From CAYJAD01 sp964370675 (lineage in GTDB: Bacteria > Desulfobacterota > Desulfovibrionia > Desulfovibrionales > Desulfovibrionaceae): a stretch of 64,000 bases of DNA. The notes beneath the pieces are model-generated. The model had not been told where the DNA came from and did not search any database. It saw only the letters and a list, made by a program, of their open reading frames with translations. Positions 54,650-63,609 of this stretch are shown here, one piece after another. The stretch is taken from positions 1 through 64,000 of the forward strand of contig CAYJKC010000008.1 in NCBI GenBank assembly GCA_964370675.1, in the 5' to 3' direction. The first letter of the stretch is position 1. Each line of letters starts with the position of its first letter. Made by a program: the position numbers and the translations under genes.

Positions 54650-55789
54650 TTACGAAAGTCTGTTTTTAAAATCATCGTAACCAAAAGATTTTACGAGATG
54701 ACATCTTTTTTCGGCATCCATACGCATAATATTAGGTAAGGCAATGCCGTTAAAAGTGTTGTTTTTAACCATAGAATAAATGGCCATATCTTCAAAAATA
54801 AGTCTATCCCCAATGTTTTTTGGGGTATCAAAACTATAGTCCCCAATAATGTCACCAGCTAGGCATGTATGCGAAGATAATCTGTAGGTATAAGCCTTTT
54901 CACCGGCAAGACCAGAACTTTTTAAAGGAGGGCGATAGGGCATTTCAAGTACGTCAGGCATATGGCATGCAGCCGAAGCGTCTAAAATAAGTGTTGTTAT
55001 ACCGCTATTTTCAACAATATCTAGCACCTCACACACAAGATAACCTGCATTAAGCGCAATAGCTTCGCCTGGTTCGAGATATACTTGCACTCCATATGTT
55101 TTTTGCACGCGAGTTACAATGCTTTCTAACAAGGCAATATCATAATCTGAGCGCGTAATGTGATGACCACCGCCCATATTTAGCCAGCGCATTCTATGTA
55201 AAATATCACCAAATTGTTCTTCTACTGCTTGCATAGTAGTAGCTAAATCATTAGCATTTTGTTCACAAAGCGTATGAAAATGCAAACCTTCAAGTATTGC
55301 TCCACCACTGCCAACAATACATTTTTCATCAAAGTTTTCACGCGTTACACCAAGGCGACTGCCAGGTGCGCATGGGTCATAAATGGTATTATCACCTTGA
55401 GTGGAGTGTTGAGGGTTAATGCGCAAGCCAATGCTTATTCCTGTGCAGCGATGTCTAAACTTCTCTAATTGTCGTAAAGAATTAAATACAACGTGCTGGC
55501 AAATATTTATAATAGAATCAAAATCTTCGTCTTTATAAGCCGGAGAAAAAATATGTGTTTCTCCGCCCATTTCTTCATGTCCAAGGCGTGCTTCATATAA
55601 GCCGCTTGCTGTAGTGCCGGTTAAGTATCTACCTATGGTTTTATAGCATGAAAACATAGAAAAAGCTTTTTGTGCCAATAAAATCTTACAGCCTGTGCGC
55701 TCTTGCACTCCTTGTAATATTTCAAGGTTTTTTATGAGCTTTTTTTCGTCTAGTACATAGCTAGGAGTAGGTATTGTATTTATATTCAT
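54650..55789 (-). CDS. nspC: carboxynorspermidine/carboxyspermidine decarboxylase
   Basis: 379 residues. Fold-type III (alanine racemase-like barrel) decarboxylase: TPSYVLDEKKLIKNLEIL, PLP Lys in KILLAQKAFSMFS, LHFHTLCEQ, GGGHHIT, VYLEPGEAIALNAGYLV and CLAGDIIGDYSF. It decarboxylates carboxyspermidine (or carboxynorspermidine) to spermidine. A terminator-like hairpin separates it from the upstream synthase gene, so it may be differentially expressed. Confidence 0.93.
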   Translation of the reverse strand: MNINTIPTPSYVLDEKKLIKNLEILQGVQERTGCKILLAQKAFSMFSCYKTIGRYLTGTTASGLYEARLGHEEMGGETHIFSPAYKDEDFDSIINICQHVVFNSLRQLEKFRHRCTGISIGLRINPQHSTQGDNTIYDPCAPGSRLGVTRENFDEKCIVGSGGAILEGLHFHTLCEQNANDLATTMQAVEEQFGDILHRMRWLNMGGGHHITRSDYDIALLESIVTRVQKTYGVQVYLEPGEAIALNAGYLVCEVLDIVENSGITTLILDASAACHMPDVLEMPYRPPLKSSGLAGEKAYTYRLSSHTCLAGDIIGDYSFDTPKNIGDRLIFEDMAIYSMVKNNTFNGIALPNIMRMDAEKRCHLVKSFGYDDFKNRLS

Positions 55790-55806
55790 AATTTTTTTAA
55801 GGGCAG

Positions 55807-55849
55807 AAAAAACTAGGTAGGTTAGTTATATAAAAACGCCCCTACCTAG
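55807..55849 (-). terminator. intra-cluster terminator-like hairpin
   Basis: On the minus strand, CTAGGTAGG and CCTACCTAG (55841-55849 and 55813-55821) form a perfect 9-bp stem with a 19-base loop, followed by TTTTTT. It lies between the carboxynorspermidine synthase-like gene and nspC, so it could attenuate expression of the last three genes. Confidence 0.75.
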
Positions 55850-55862
55850 CAAATGATAAAAA

Positions 55863-57122
55863 CTATTCTACAATATCTGGGTTTTCCATCACAACCCAAG
55901 GCAGTCCCCATGTATTAAGAGCATCCATAAAGGGATCTGGATCTAATTCTTCCATGTTAAAGACGCCAGGTTTTTTATAAGTGCCATTAACTACTAACAT
56001 AGCACCAATCATAGCTGGAACACCTGTAGTATAAGAGATGGCTTGACTGCCCACTTCTTTATAACACTCTTGATGATCACATACATTGTAAATATAAATG
56101 GTTTTTTCTTGCCCATCTTTTAGACCAGTAAAAATACAGCCTATATTTGTTTTGCCATGTGTGCGTGATCCAAGGGATGCTGGATCTGGTAAAAGTGCTT
56201 TTAAGAATTGAATGGGCACAATATTTTGCCCTTGAAACTCTATGGGGTCTGTTGAAAGCATACCAACATTTTCAAGGCACTTCATATGCATGAGGTAGCT
56301 TGGTCCAAAAGTCATAAAAAAGCGAATGCGCTTTACACCTGGAATATGCTTGGCAAGAGACTCAATTTCTTCGTGGTGTAAAAGATACATATCTTTCATG
56401 CCCACTTCAGGAAAATTGTATTCACGCTTAATGCTCATGGCTTCAACTTCCACCCATTTGCCATTTTCCCAGTAAGAGCCAGGTGCAGAAACTTCGCGTA
56501 AATTAATCTCTGGGTTAAAGTTTGTAGCAAAGGGATAACCGTGGTCGCCGCCATTGCAATCTAAAATATCAATGGTATGGATTTCATCAAAATAATGTTT
56601 TAAGGCATAAGCACTAAATACTGATGTTACACCAGGGTCAAAACCAGAGCCTAATATGGCTGTTAGTCCGGCATTTTTGAATTTATCTTGATATTGCCAT
56701 TGCCATGAATAATCAAAATACGCTGTGAAGCCCAATTCTTTGCAACGTTTTTCATAAATGGCGCGCCACTCGGGGTTATTGGTGTCTTCGCATTCATAAT
56801 TAGCTGTATCAATATAATGCACACCAGCATTAAGGCAGGCATCCATAATGGTTAAATCTTGATATGGAAGAGCTAAATTGAGCACAGCATCTGGCTGATA
56901 TTCTTGAATAAGAGCTGTTAAAGCTGGTACATTTTCTGCATCAATTTGCGCAGTAGTAATGCGAGTTTCAGTTTTTCCTTCAAGTTCTTTTTTAAGAGCA
57001 TTACACTTGCTTACTGTGCGGCTTGCAATACAAATATCGCTAAATACACTACTATTTTGGCAGCACTTGTGAATGGCTACGCCTGCTACACCGCCACAAC
57101 CAACGATGAGTAATTTTGCCAT
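55863..57122 (-). CDS. carboxynorspermidine/carboxyspermidine synthase (saccharopine dehydrogenase family)
   Basis: 419 residues. NAD(P)-binding start AKLLIVGCGGVAGVAIHKC, NLALPYQDLTIMDACLNAGVHYIDTANYE and AILGSGFDPGVTSVFSAYAL are typical of the Lys1/saccharopine-dehydrogenase-like CANSDH group. It condenses aspartate semialdehyde with putrescine (or diaminopropane or agmatine) and reduces the imine, giving the substrate of the next enzyme, NspC. The substrate choice cannot be read here, but neighbouring agmatine-to-putrescine enzymes favour carboxyspermidine. Confidence 0.9.
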   Translation of the reverse strand: MAKLLIVGCGGVAGVAIHKCCQNSSVFSDICIASRTVSKCNALKKELEGKTETRITTAQIDAENVPALTALIQEYQPDAVLNLALPYQDLTIMDACLNAGVHYIDTANYECEDTNNPEWRAIYEKRCKELGFTAYFDYSWQWQYQDKFKNAGLTAILGSGFDPGVTSVFSAYALKHYFDEIHTIDILDCNGGDHGYPFATNFNPEINLREVSAPGSYWENGKWVEVEAMSIKREYNFPEVGMKDMYLLHHEEIESLAKHIPGVKRIRFFMTFGPSYLMHMKCLENVGMLSTDPIEFQGQNIVPIQFLKALLPDPASLGSRTHGKTNIGCIFTGLKDGQEKTIYIYNVCDHQECYKEVGSQAISYTTGVPAMIGAMLVVNGTYKKPGVFNMEELDPDPFMDALNTWGLPWVVMENPDIVE

Positions 57123-57233
57123 TTTTTCTCCTATTATATTTTACTATTTTATCTAAAATTTTGATTTTTTTATTTGCACTTTTTTATAAAAATTTATGAA
57201 TATTATGCATTATAAAGTAAAACAAGATAAACA

Positions 57234-58091
57234 TTATTTTCTTTCAGTGCTTTCTGCCTCTATTAGTAAATCCTCTACATATTTTGGCAACATAAATGCC
57301 CCATGATGTAGGTTTGTTGTATAATACCAAGTTATTAATTTCCTTTCATTCCAACATTTTGCATCAAAGTGGTGAAGAGGGTGATATTTTTTGGAAGCAA
57401 ATCCAAACATCCAATATCCCGCAGGGCAAGTTGGTATATGCGCTTGATAAACACGACTAATAGGAAAACTTTGATATACCTTACGGTGCATGGCTCTAAA
57501 AGCTGTTTCACCTTCATCAAAAAATGGGCTACCGTGTTGGTAAACCATGATGCCATCATCGCGCAGAGCTCTAAAACAGCTACCATAAAACTCTTTAGTA
57601 AAAAGTCCTTCAGTATGACCAAAGGGGTCGGTTGAGTCGTTAATAATAATATCATACTCTGCTTGTCTTCGCCGCAAAAAACGTAAACCATCTCGGTGAA
57701 TTAAGTTTACATGTGGGTCATCAAAGCATTTTCCTGTTTCTGGAAAAAACTCACGACATGCTTCCACTAGCATGGCGTCTGGTTCTACCACGTCAATATT
57801 TTCAATTTCAGGGTATTGGGTAAAAGTAGCTGCAACACCACCATCACCTCCCCCAATAATGAGTACATTTTTTACTTTTGGATGCACTGCCATAGGCACA
57901 TGCACAACCATTTCATTATAAATAAATTCATCTGATTGCGAAAAAATTACATCTCCATCAAGAACAAGTAAACGTCCATATTCAGAAGATTCAAAAATTT
58001 CAATTTTTTGATATTCACTTTCTGTGGAATATAATTGCTTAGAAACACGAATACTTATTTGCCCATTGGCAGTATGAATCCACATGTCCAT
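57234..58091 (-). CDS. speE: SpeE-like aminopropyltransferase
   Basis: 285 residues of the spermidine synthase fold. VLIIGGGDGGVAATFTQYP holds the nucleoside loop, then VVEPDAMLVEACREFFP, NDSTDPFGHTEGLF and QHGSPFFDEGE. Key motifs deviate from classical SpeE: YHEM is YNEM, the REV after GGDGG is AATF, and DPxGPAxxLF is DPFGHTEGLF. No SAM decarboxylase gene (speD) is in the window. It may therefore be a classical spermidine synthase with drift, or use another amine or donor. Gene order puts it 33 bp after arginine decarboxylase, within one operon. Confidence 0.85.
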   Translation of the reverse strand: MDMWIHTANGQISIRVSKQLYSTESEYQKIEIFESSEYGRLLVLDGDVIFSQSDEFIYNEMVVHVPMAVHPKVKNVLIIGGGDGGVAATFTQYPEIENIDVVEPDAMLVEACREFFPETGKCFDDPHVNLIHRDGLRFLRRRQAEYDIIINDSTDPFGHTEGLFTKEFYGSCFRALRDDGIMVYQHGSPFFDEGETAFRAMHRKVYQSFPISRVYQAHIPTCPAGYWMFGFASKKYHPLHHFDAKCWNERKLITWYYTTNLHHGAFMLPKYVEDLLIEAESTERK

Positions 58092-58123
58092 ATAAAACTA
58101 TCCTTATAAATCTCACAAATATT

Positions 58124-59578
58124 TTATGACGTTTTGATAACTTGCAAAGAGTTTAGTAAAGGATCTTTGGCTCCTTGCAAGGAGCATCCCTTTTCTCTTG
58201 CAAAAAGAATATGGTCAATAATTTTTTGGCTCACTAGCTCTCCAGGGGCTAAAATCGGAATACCTGGAGGATAGCACATGACAAACTCTGCAGAAACTCG
58301 ACCTGCAGATTGCTCCATTGGTAGTGTTTCTTTTTCAGCATAAAAAGGTTTTTGTGGAGAATAGATAACCTCAGGAATAACAAAATCAGTAAAATTTTGC
58401 CCGCTGCTTTCCTTAGCATGTAACCGCTTAATGTCTTCTAATGCACCCACAAGTCTTTCAATGTCTTGCATACGATCGCCTATGGAAATATAAGCCATAA
58501 TATTTCCAATATCTCCAAATTCTATTTGAATATCATACTCATCGCGTAAAAGATCATATACTTCAATACCTGCAAGACCAATATCTTGCGTATATACACA
58601 TAACTTGGTTACGTCATAGTCATAAACATTAACGCCATCTATTAAATCTCGACCATAAGCATAAAAACCATCAATGCTATTGATTTCTTCTCTGGCATAT
58701 TCTGCCATACGTACAACTTTTGCAAAGGACTCTTTACCTCGCAATGCCAAATTGCGTCGTGATATGTCAAGGCTTGAAAGCAATAAATAAGATGCACTGG
58801 TAGTCTGTGTTAAATTAATGATGGTGCGCACGTAGTTAGGGTCTATTTTGTCGCTTAAAAGTAAAATAGAGCTTTGGGTTAAACTACCGCCAGATTTATG
58901 CATAGAGGCAGCTACCATATCTGCACCAGCTTTGATACCGGAAATGGGTAAATCTTCTGTAAAAGATAGATGCGTACCATGGGCTTCGTCTACAAGCATT
59001 TTCATGCCATTAGCATGAGCAAGTTTTGTTATAGACTCAATGTCAGAACAAATTCCATAATAGGTAGGGTGATTTACAAAAATTGCTACAGCATCTGGAT
59101 TTGCTAAAACAGTTGTTTGAACATCTTCGTATCGCATTCCTAGCGCTATGCCAATACGATCATGAATAAGAGTGTTTACATATACAGGTATAGCACCACA
59201 TAAAATAAGTGCATTGATAACAGATTTATGTACGTTGCGGGGGAGAATGATTTTATCTCCTGCTTTACATACAGACAAAATCATACTTTGAACAGAACTT
59301 GTAGTGCCACCCACCATGAAGAAAGCATGTGCTGCACCAAAGGCTTCGGCGGCAAGTTCTTCTGCTTCACGAATTACAGAAACAGGGTTACATAAATTAT
59401 CCAGTGGTTTCATGGAATTAACGTCAATTTTAACGCATTTTTCGCCAAGCAAGTCTACAAGCTCAGGATTTCCACGACCACGCTTATGACCTGGTACATC
59501 AAAGGGGACTACACGTCTTCTACGAAATTCTTCTAACGCTTCGTATAAAGGAGCGCTTTTTTGGCGCACTATATCCAT
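58124..59578 (-). CDS. speA: arginine decarboxylase, Bacillus SpeA type (fold type I)
   Basis: 484 residues. Orn/Lys/Arg decarboxylase family with FDVPGHKRGRG, GAAHAFFMVGGTTSSVQSMI, VDEAHGTHLSF and the PLP Lys in ASMHKSGGSLTQSS, plus a C-terminal domain ending CSLQGAKDP. The short form without the N-terminal wing domain matches Bacillus SpeA (arginine decarboxylase), but lysine or ornithine use is possible. The following agmatine enzymes make arginine the most likely substrate. It is the first gene of the polyamine operon. Confidence 0.88.
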   Translation of the reverse strand: MDIVRQKSAPLYEALEEFRRRRVVPFDVPGHKRGRGNPELVDLLGEKCVKIDVNSMKPLDNLCNPVSVIREAEELAAEAFGAAHAFFMVGGTTSSVQSMILSVCKAGDKIILPRNVHKSVINALILCGAIPVYVNTLIHDRIGIALGMRYEDVQTTVLANPDAVAIFVNHPTYYGICSDIESITKLAHANGMKMLVDEAHGTHLSFTEDLPISGIKAGADMVAASMHKSGGSLTQSSILLLSDKIDPNYVRTIINLTQTTSASYLLLSSLDISRRNLALRGKESFAKVVRMAEYAREEINSIDGFYAYGRDLIDGVNVYDYDVTKLCVYTQDIGLAGIEVYDLLRDEYDIQIEFGDIGNIMAYISIGDRMQDIERLVGALEDIKRLHAKESSGQNFTDFVIPEVIYSPQKPFYAEKETLPMEQSAGRVSAEFVMCYPPGIPILAPGELVSQKIIDHILFAREKGCSLQGAKDPLLNSLQVIKTS

Positions 59579-59828
59579 GACAACTCCTACAAATACAGTG
59601 CATGTTTTATAAAAAAACTAGCATATTAGGTCAATATTTACTATAATAAAAGTGTTACTCTCTTTATCAGTTGTTTGTTTTTTTGTCAAGAAATGCAGTA
59701 TGAAAACAAAACCGTTTTTATTGTGTTATGCTGGATATGACTATCTTGTGCTTAACGCAAGATAAGAGTCTATTTTATTGCTATTTGCACTGAAAAAATA
59801 CTTTGTTGATAGTCTTCAAGCCTTGGCA

Positions 59829-60218
59829 TCAGTATGCCTTTTTTACTATTATAAAATCAAGTTGGTTTTGTATATAACTTGAGATGAGTACCAAAAAATT
59901 ACTTTTTGTTAATTTTTCTATAGTTTTGGCATCGTCTTTGATTTTTTTCTGTTCAACAGAGTGCAAATTTACTATTGTTTTAACAGTGTTTTTTGCATCT
60001 TGGGCTTGTTTCCTTGCATCGGCTAAAGTTAAACTAGGGTACTCACCTAAAGCCTTTTTACTTCTTTGACCTTTTGGAGTTGTATATCTCAAGTAAAAAA
60101 TTTTCCGTCCATTCTCTCTTACAGTTACATACAGACCATCACCTAAAGAAACATCATACTTTTTATCTTTAGGCTTAAAATTTCTAACAAGTAAATAACT
60201 GACTCTTTTTAAGCTCAT
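59829..60218 (-). pseudogene. truncated tyrosine-recombinase integrase (N-terminal DUF4102 part)
   Basis: 129 residues remain. The N-terminal Arm-binding domain of P4-type integrases is evident: GDGLYVTVRENGRKIFYLRY, TTPKGQRSKKALGEYPSLTL, ADARKQAQDA. The catalytic domain with R-H-R-Y is missing, replaced by a short tail and a stop. It sits about 185 bp from a tRNA 3'-end-like sequence at 60402, the usual position of such integrases. It is a relic of an integrative element and cannot recombine. Confidence 0.85.
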
Positions 60219-60623
60219 GGTATATCAAAAAGTTGCTTAAAGGTTTAGTGTCAATGTGAGTACCGTTGTGACTACCATTTTGACTACCATTTTGCATGAG
60301 ATGTACATAAACAGCCATAGACAATAAGATACAAAAAAAGCCTCAAATCCTTTATTTATTTAGAGTTTAAGGCTTATTTTCCCTTGCAATTAAAAGGCAA
60401 ATGGTGCCGAGGGCGGGAAAAGATGACCCTTGGCAATGTGATATTACAAGTCTCTGTATTTATTAAGATAAATTTTCAGGTAGTCTAATTTTGTGTCTAC
60501 ATTTGTGGCACAGTTTTGTCAAGGCTTTAAAGCTTGCCTTTCGGCTCATAGCCCTCATTCGGGACTCGAGTATTGAACGATTTAACTGCACCTCCGGTGA
60601 TGAGGTGTTAAGCGTCTATGCTT
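60219..60623. other. intergenic region with att-like relic
   Basis: About 400 bp. It contains an imperfect hairpin (AAGCCT...AGGCTT, about 60327-60376) ending in a T run on the minus strand, the tRNA-like 18-mer at 60402, and a small minus ORF at 60463-60549 (28 codons with CHKC) that I do not accept as a gene. Confidence 0.4.
60402..60419 (-). repeat. candidate attachment site: tRNA 3'-end fragment
   Basis: On the minus strand, TTCCCGCCCTCGGCACCA has the form of the 3' T-arm half, acceptor strand and CCA end of a tRNA. No further cloverleaf can be built upstream: no T-loop of GTTCAANNC type precedes it. It is next to the truncated integrase and is therefore a likely att relic of a lost element. 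Confidence 0.6.
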
Positions 60624-62102
60624 TTAATCTATTTTTTCTTGTTTTTCTAAGGGTGAATCTTTCATGGTGCTTTGTGATGCTATCATCTCTGCATTAAATT
60701 CCTCAATAATCACTTCTTCTCCTTCCCGTAATTGCTTATTGGGTTTCTTGAACCAACCAATAAAGTAGCGTGAAGCTAAGAGGCAGACTATGAAAATGCA
60801 CATTAAGCCAAGAGCAGGGAGTAAGAGTATGTTATTTATCACCAATGTCGGTAAAATAGTGATTATGACAATTTCAATCATGGAAATGGGCACATAGGCA
60901 AGACCATAATCTTCTAAGGCCTTTGTTTTGAACTTTGGATCAACAATTCGCAATAAGGTAACCCCCATTGCTACCACGCCAGTGGACCAGCCAAACACAA
61001 AAATACTACGTTCAAACCAAAAATTATGGAAAATCCGGCGTCCTACAAGAAAAAAAATGGCAATGCAATAAAAAATACCGAAGCTAAATAATAATGTCAT
61101 AGGCATGGCATATTGAACCACAACAGAAATTTTTATGCTTGCCACACCAAATGCTACAAGATAGTCCGTAATCCAAGAGCCTATGCGATTCATGATGTTT
61201 TTGTCTATGTACTGACCAAGATTGACCGTATCGAATGTCTTTTGTAATAAACACCCGCATAGCATGGAAATACACATCATAGGAATTTCATAATTCCCTG
61301 GAATGATTGTTTTTATAAAATCATACAAATAAAATGCCAAGCCGAAAGTTGATATAACTAATGCAAAATGCCATGTAAAAGGATCAAGAGCGATGGGATT
61401 GACAGTTTCTTTACCCATAGATACACGCTCATTTTCTGGCACAAAACCTGTGAGCATACTTTTAGGCAATTGATCTATATTTTTTACAAGGCGTGTCCAG
61501 CCTCTGCGTGTTCCTATGTTTATAAGAATCATACCACCCACAACACCAGCCAAAAGTCCTACAGTGGCCGAGGTGTATCCTACAGTGAGGGCCTCATCCC
61601 AGCCGGCATTTTGCAAAACTTTGCCTATAGCAGTGGCATAACCATGCCCACCGGCAAAACCAGCAGGCCACATTAAAGCAAATCCATGATATAAGTCAGG
61701 AAAAAGAGGTGTTAGTATTAAAATACCAAAAAGTAGCGCACATGCAAATTGTCCCATTTCAACAGCGGTATTATAAAAAAAGGTATCCCCCACATTATGC
61801 ACAATATTTTTTAATGAAGTATTAGTTTGATTTTTTTGTCTACCAAGAAAAAGTGAACCAAAAAGAACCACTACTAAAAGATAGGGATATGATACCATGA
61901 AAGGAGATCCGTCAGTGCGCATGGCAAAAGGGATGATATCAAGGAATTGATACCCACCAAACAAAGCTAAAAATCCTGCAATAAGAGCCGATGGTACATA
62001 AATAAGTTGAAACAACTTCACCTTAGCCCGTAAAATGTGTGCTACTATCAACAGCATAGACATGATAGCAAAATCCATAACCATTTCGTACGGACCAAAC
62101 AT
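60624..62102 (-). CDS. sodium:glutamate symporter-like (GltS family)
   Basis: About 492 residues from ATG 62102, where AAGGAGG is five bases upstream; a GTG at 62108 would overlap the ribosome binding site. About twelve helices with the two inverted GltS repeats, including MWPAGFAGGHGYATAIGKVL and LVAFGVASIKISVVVQYAMP, which hold the ion and substrate loops. It is longer than E. coli GltS (about 400) because of an added C-terminal hydrophobic and acidic part (REGEEVIIEEFNAEM). Probably Na+-coupled uptake of glutamate or a related dicarboxylate; the substrate is uncertain. Confidence 0.85.
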   Translation of the reverse strand: MFGPYEMVMDFAIMSMLLIVAHILRAKVKLFQLIYVPSALIAGFLALFGGYQFLDIIPFAMRTDGSPFMVSYPYLLVVVLFGSLFLGRQKNQTNTSLKNIVHNVGDTFFYNTAVEMGQFACALLFGILILTPLFPDLYHGFALMWPAGFAGGHGYATAIGKVLQNAGWDEALTVGYTSATVGLLAGVVGGMILINIGTRRGWTRLVKNIDQLPKSMLTGFVPENERVSMGKETVNPIALDPFTWHFALVISTFGLAFYLYDFIKTIIPGNYEIPMMCISMLCGCLLQKTFDTVNLGQYIDKNIMNRIGSWITDYLVAFGVASIKISVVVQYAMPMTLLFSFGIFYCIAIFFLVGRRIFHNFWFERSIFVFGWSTGVVAMGVTLLRIVDPKFKTKALEDYGLAYVPISMIEIVIITILPTLVINNILLLPALGLMCIFIVCLLASRYFIGWFKKPNKQLREGEEVIIEEFNAEMIASQSTMKDSPLEKQEKID

Positions 62103-63089
62103 CAACACCTCCTTTTCAAAATATTTACATTAATAGACACCAGGCTAAATGACTTCAACTTATCAAAATTATAAGTTTTTTGGGAAATCTCTTAAAACGG
62201 CAGTTATTCAAGTCTACTGGCAGGATAATTTATATAAAGGTTTAATTTTTTTACAACAGCACAAAAAAATAATTGTGCAGAAACCTTTACTCGTTGGTAA
62301 AACAAAAAATATCTACTTAAACATGCTCACAAAAAACATTTTACTAACCTTATAAAATGAGGAATAGACTATATATGTTTTTCAGACAAAAAGGCGGATG
62401 ACGCGAAGACTCTCGTCATAAACTTTAAGGATAAAAGATAAAAGCAGGACTATTAGGCGGCCTTAGGTCACTGACGGCTACTCTATATTTTTGCATCATA
62501 CCTTGCATCAAGTGGCAAGGTTGATTTGTATACGTTATGAAAAATTACTAATTTTCGTAAGCTTGTAAATGGTATTAAGAGATACTCATTTAGATGATGA
62601 AGCTATGCAAAGGGTTTTAGCCATGCTAATAAAATTTTTGAGTAAGCAAAAACGGATGCCTTTTGCCTATTACAAAGATAGCGGCTGTAATGATTTGGGG
62701 GTAAGTGATATTTATTTCACAGATTAGTCATTAACGTTGCGTATGCTTTGCTCAAATTAATATTATTTGAGATTGACCTAGTAGGCATTGGCACTTATTC
62801 AGTAATTAGATTATACGAATATTCTAAGAACCATTTCTCTACTATAGATTAATCGTTCTTAAGGTAAAATGCAAGCATTAAAATAGGTTTTTGTTTTATT
62901 GTTTGTGACCTCTCATGTACTTATAATATATGTACTCTACATTTATTATCAAGGTTTTTGGTGTCGCCTATTTGGGTTATAGTCCCAGTTTGGAACTCGA
63001 ACTAAAGCAAGATGGTAGGGGTAAATATCTAACAAATAAACCAGCAAAGTGTTTTTGTTATGCTATGTTGCTACAGTCAATAGAACGTT
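62103..63089. other. non-coding region between symporter and toxin genes
   Basis: About 990 bp with no gene I can support. A small frame at 62149-62355 and another at 62569-62727 (52 codons, no clear SD) are open, but lack recognisable motifs. It may hold decayed gene pieces of the former mobile element. Confidence 0.4.
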
Positions 63090-63374
63090 TTACCAAGTTT
63101 GGGGTAGTTGCCGTTTAGTATGAAAAACACTCAAAATTTCTATGGTATTATCCTTCACGCGATAGGGTACAATATACGAGTAGTGCTGTATTACCAACTC
63201 GCGCGTGCCAAATACACGCCCTGATCTTCCTTTGTTCGGAAACTGAGCAAGTAAATTTACTTGATTACGAATGGTAGCATATGCTTTTAAAGCCATATCT
63301 TCATCTTCTTTAGAAAGATAGGACATTTCGGCATCAAGGTCAGCTCTTGCTGCTTCGACCCACTTCATCTGCAC
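63090..63374 (-). CDS. ParE/RelE-superfamily toxin
   Basis: 94 residues. MKWVEAARADLDAEMSYLSKED at the N-terminus, then AYATIRNQVNLLAQFPNKGRSGRV, ELVIQHYSYIVPYRVKDNTIEILSVFHTKRQLP: the compact alpha-helix then beta-sheet order of ParE/RelE toxins, with the closing VFH-xR-Q-P. It would act on gyrase (ParE) or ribosome-bound mRNA (RelE). Starts with GTG, or at ATG two codons later. Overlaps its antitoxin gene by about 35 bp. Confidence 0.88.
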   Translation of the reverse strand: MQMKWVEAARADLDAEMSYLSKEDEDMALKAYATIRNQVNLLAQFPNKGRSGRVFGTRELVIQHYSYIVPYRVKDNTIEILSVFHTKRQLPQTW

Positions 63375-63609
63375 TAAAACCCCATTTTTTGTCTAAAGCA
63401 AGCATACTGTCTTCCGTGGCAAAGTTGCCTGAATCTGCTTCCTTAATGCCGTGTTTAATTTTCTCAATCTGCCATTTTTCTGTGTGTACAAAGCTTTTAA
63501 GAGCCTCTACAGCTAAAAAAGACTTAGTTCTGCCAGTGGCTATTGCCAGTTCTGATAAATCTGAAGCGAGCTCTTCAGGAATGCGTACGGACATCGAAAC
63601 TTGCATCAT
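63340..63609 (-). CDS. ribbon-helix-helix antitoxin
   Basis: About 89 residues starting at 63609 (or 63606), after AAGGAG. An upstream in-frame extension to 63741 has no signal and is rejected. N-terminal ribbon-helix-helix (VSMSVRIPEELASDLSELA, GRTKSFLAVEALKSF) binds DNA. The C-terminal part (ALDKKWGFSADEVG) would wrap the toxin. It is first in the TA operon, typical of ParD-like systems, and likely represses its own promoter at about 63610-63680. Confidence 0.87.
   Translation of the reverse strand: MMQVSMSVRIPEELASDLSELAIATGRTKSFLAVEALKSFVHTEKWQIEKIKHGIKEADSGNFATEDSMLALDKKWGFSADEVGRSSKS

Noticed and set aside
60463..60549. 28-codon minus-strand ORF with a CHKC motif
   Set aside because: No clear ribosome binding site, very short, and in a decayed mobile-element region.
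60530..60600. Possible tRNA or rRNA piece (GGGACTCGAG near 60561)
   Set aside because: No cloverleaf can be formed on either strand; no anticodon arm or acceptor pairing.
62149..62355. 68-codon plus-strand ORF
   Set aside because: Lysine/leucine-rich composition expected from AT-rich DNA, no motif, no good SD, and it begins in the promoter region of the symporter gene.
62569..62727. 52-codon plus-strand ORF
   Set aside because: No family resemblance and no clear SD; could be a decayed gene but is not supportable.
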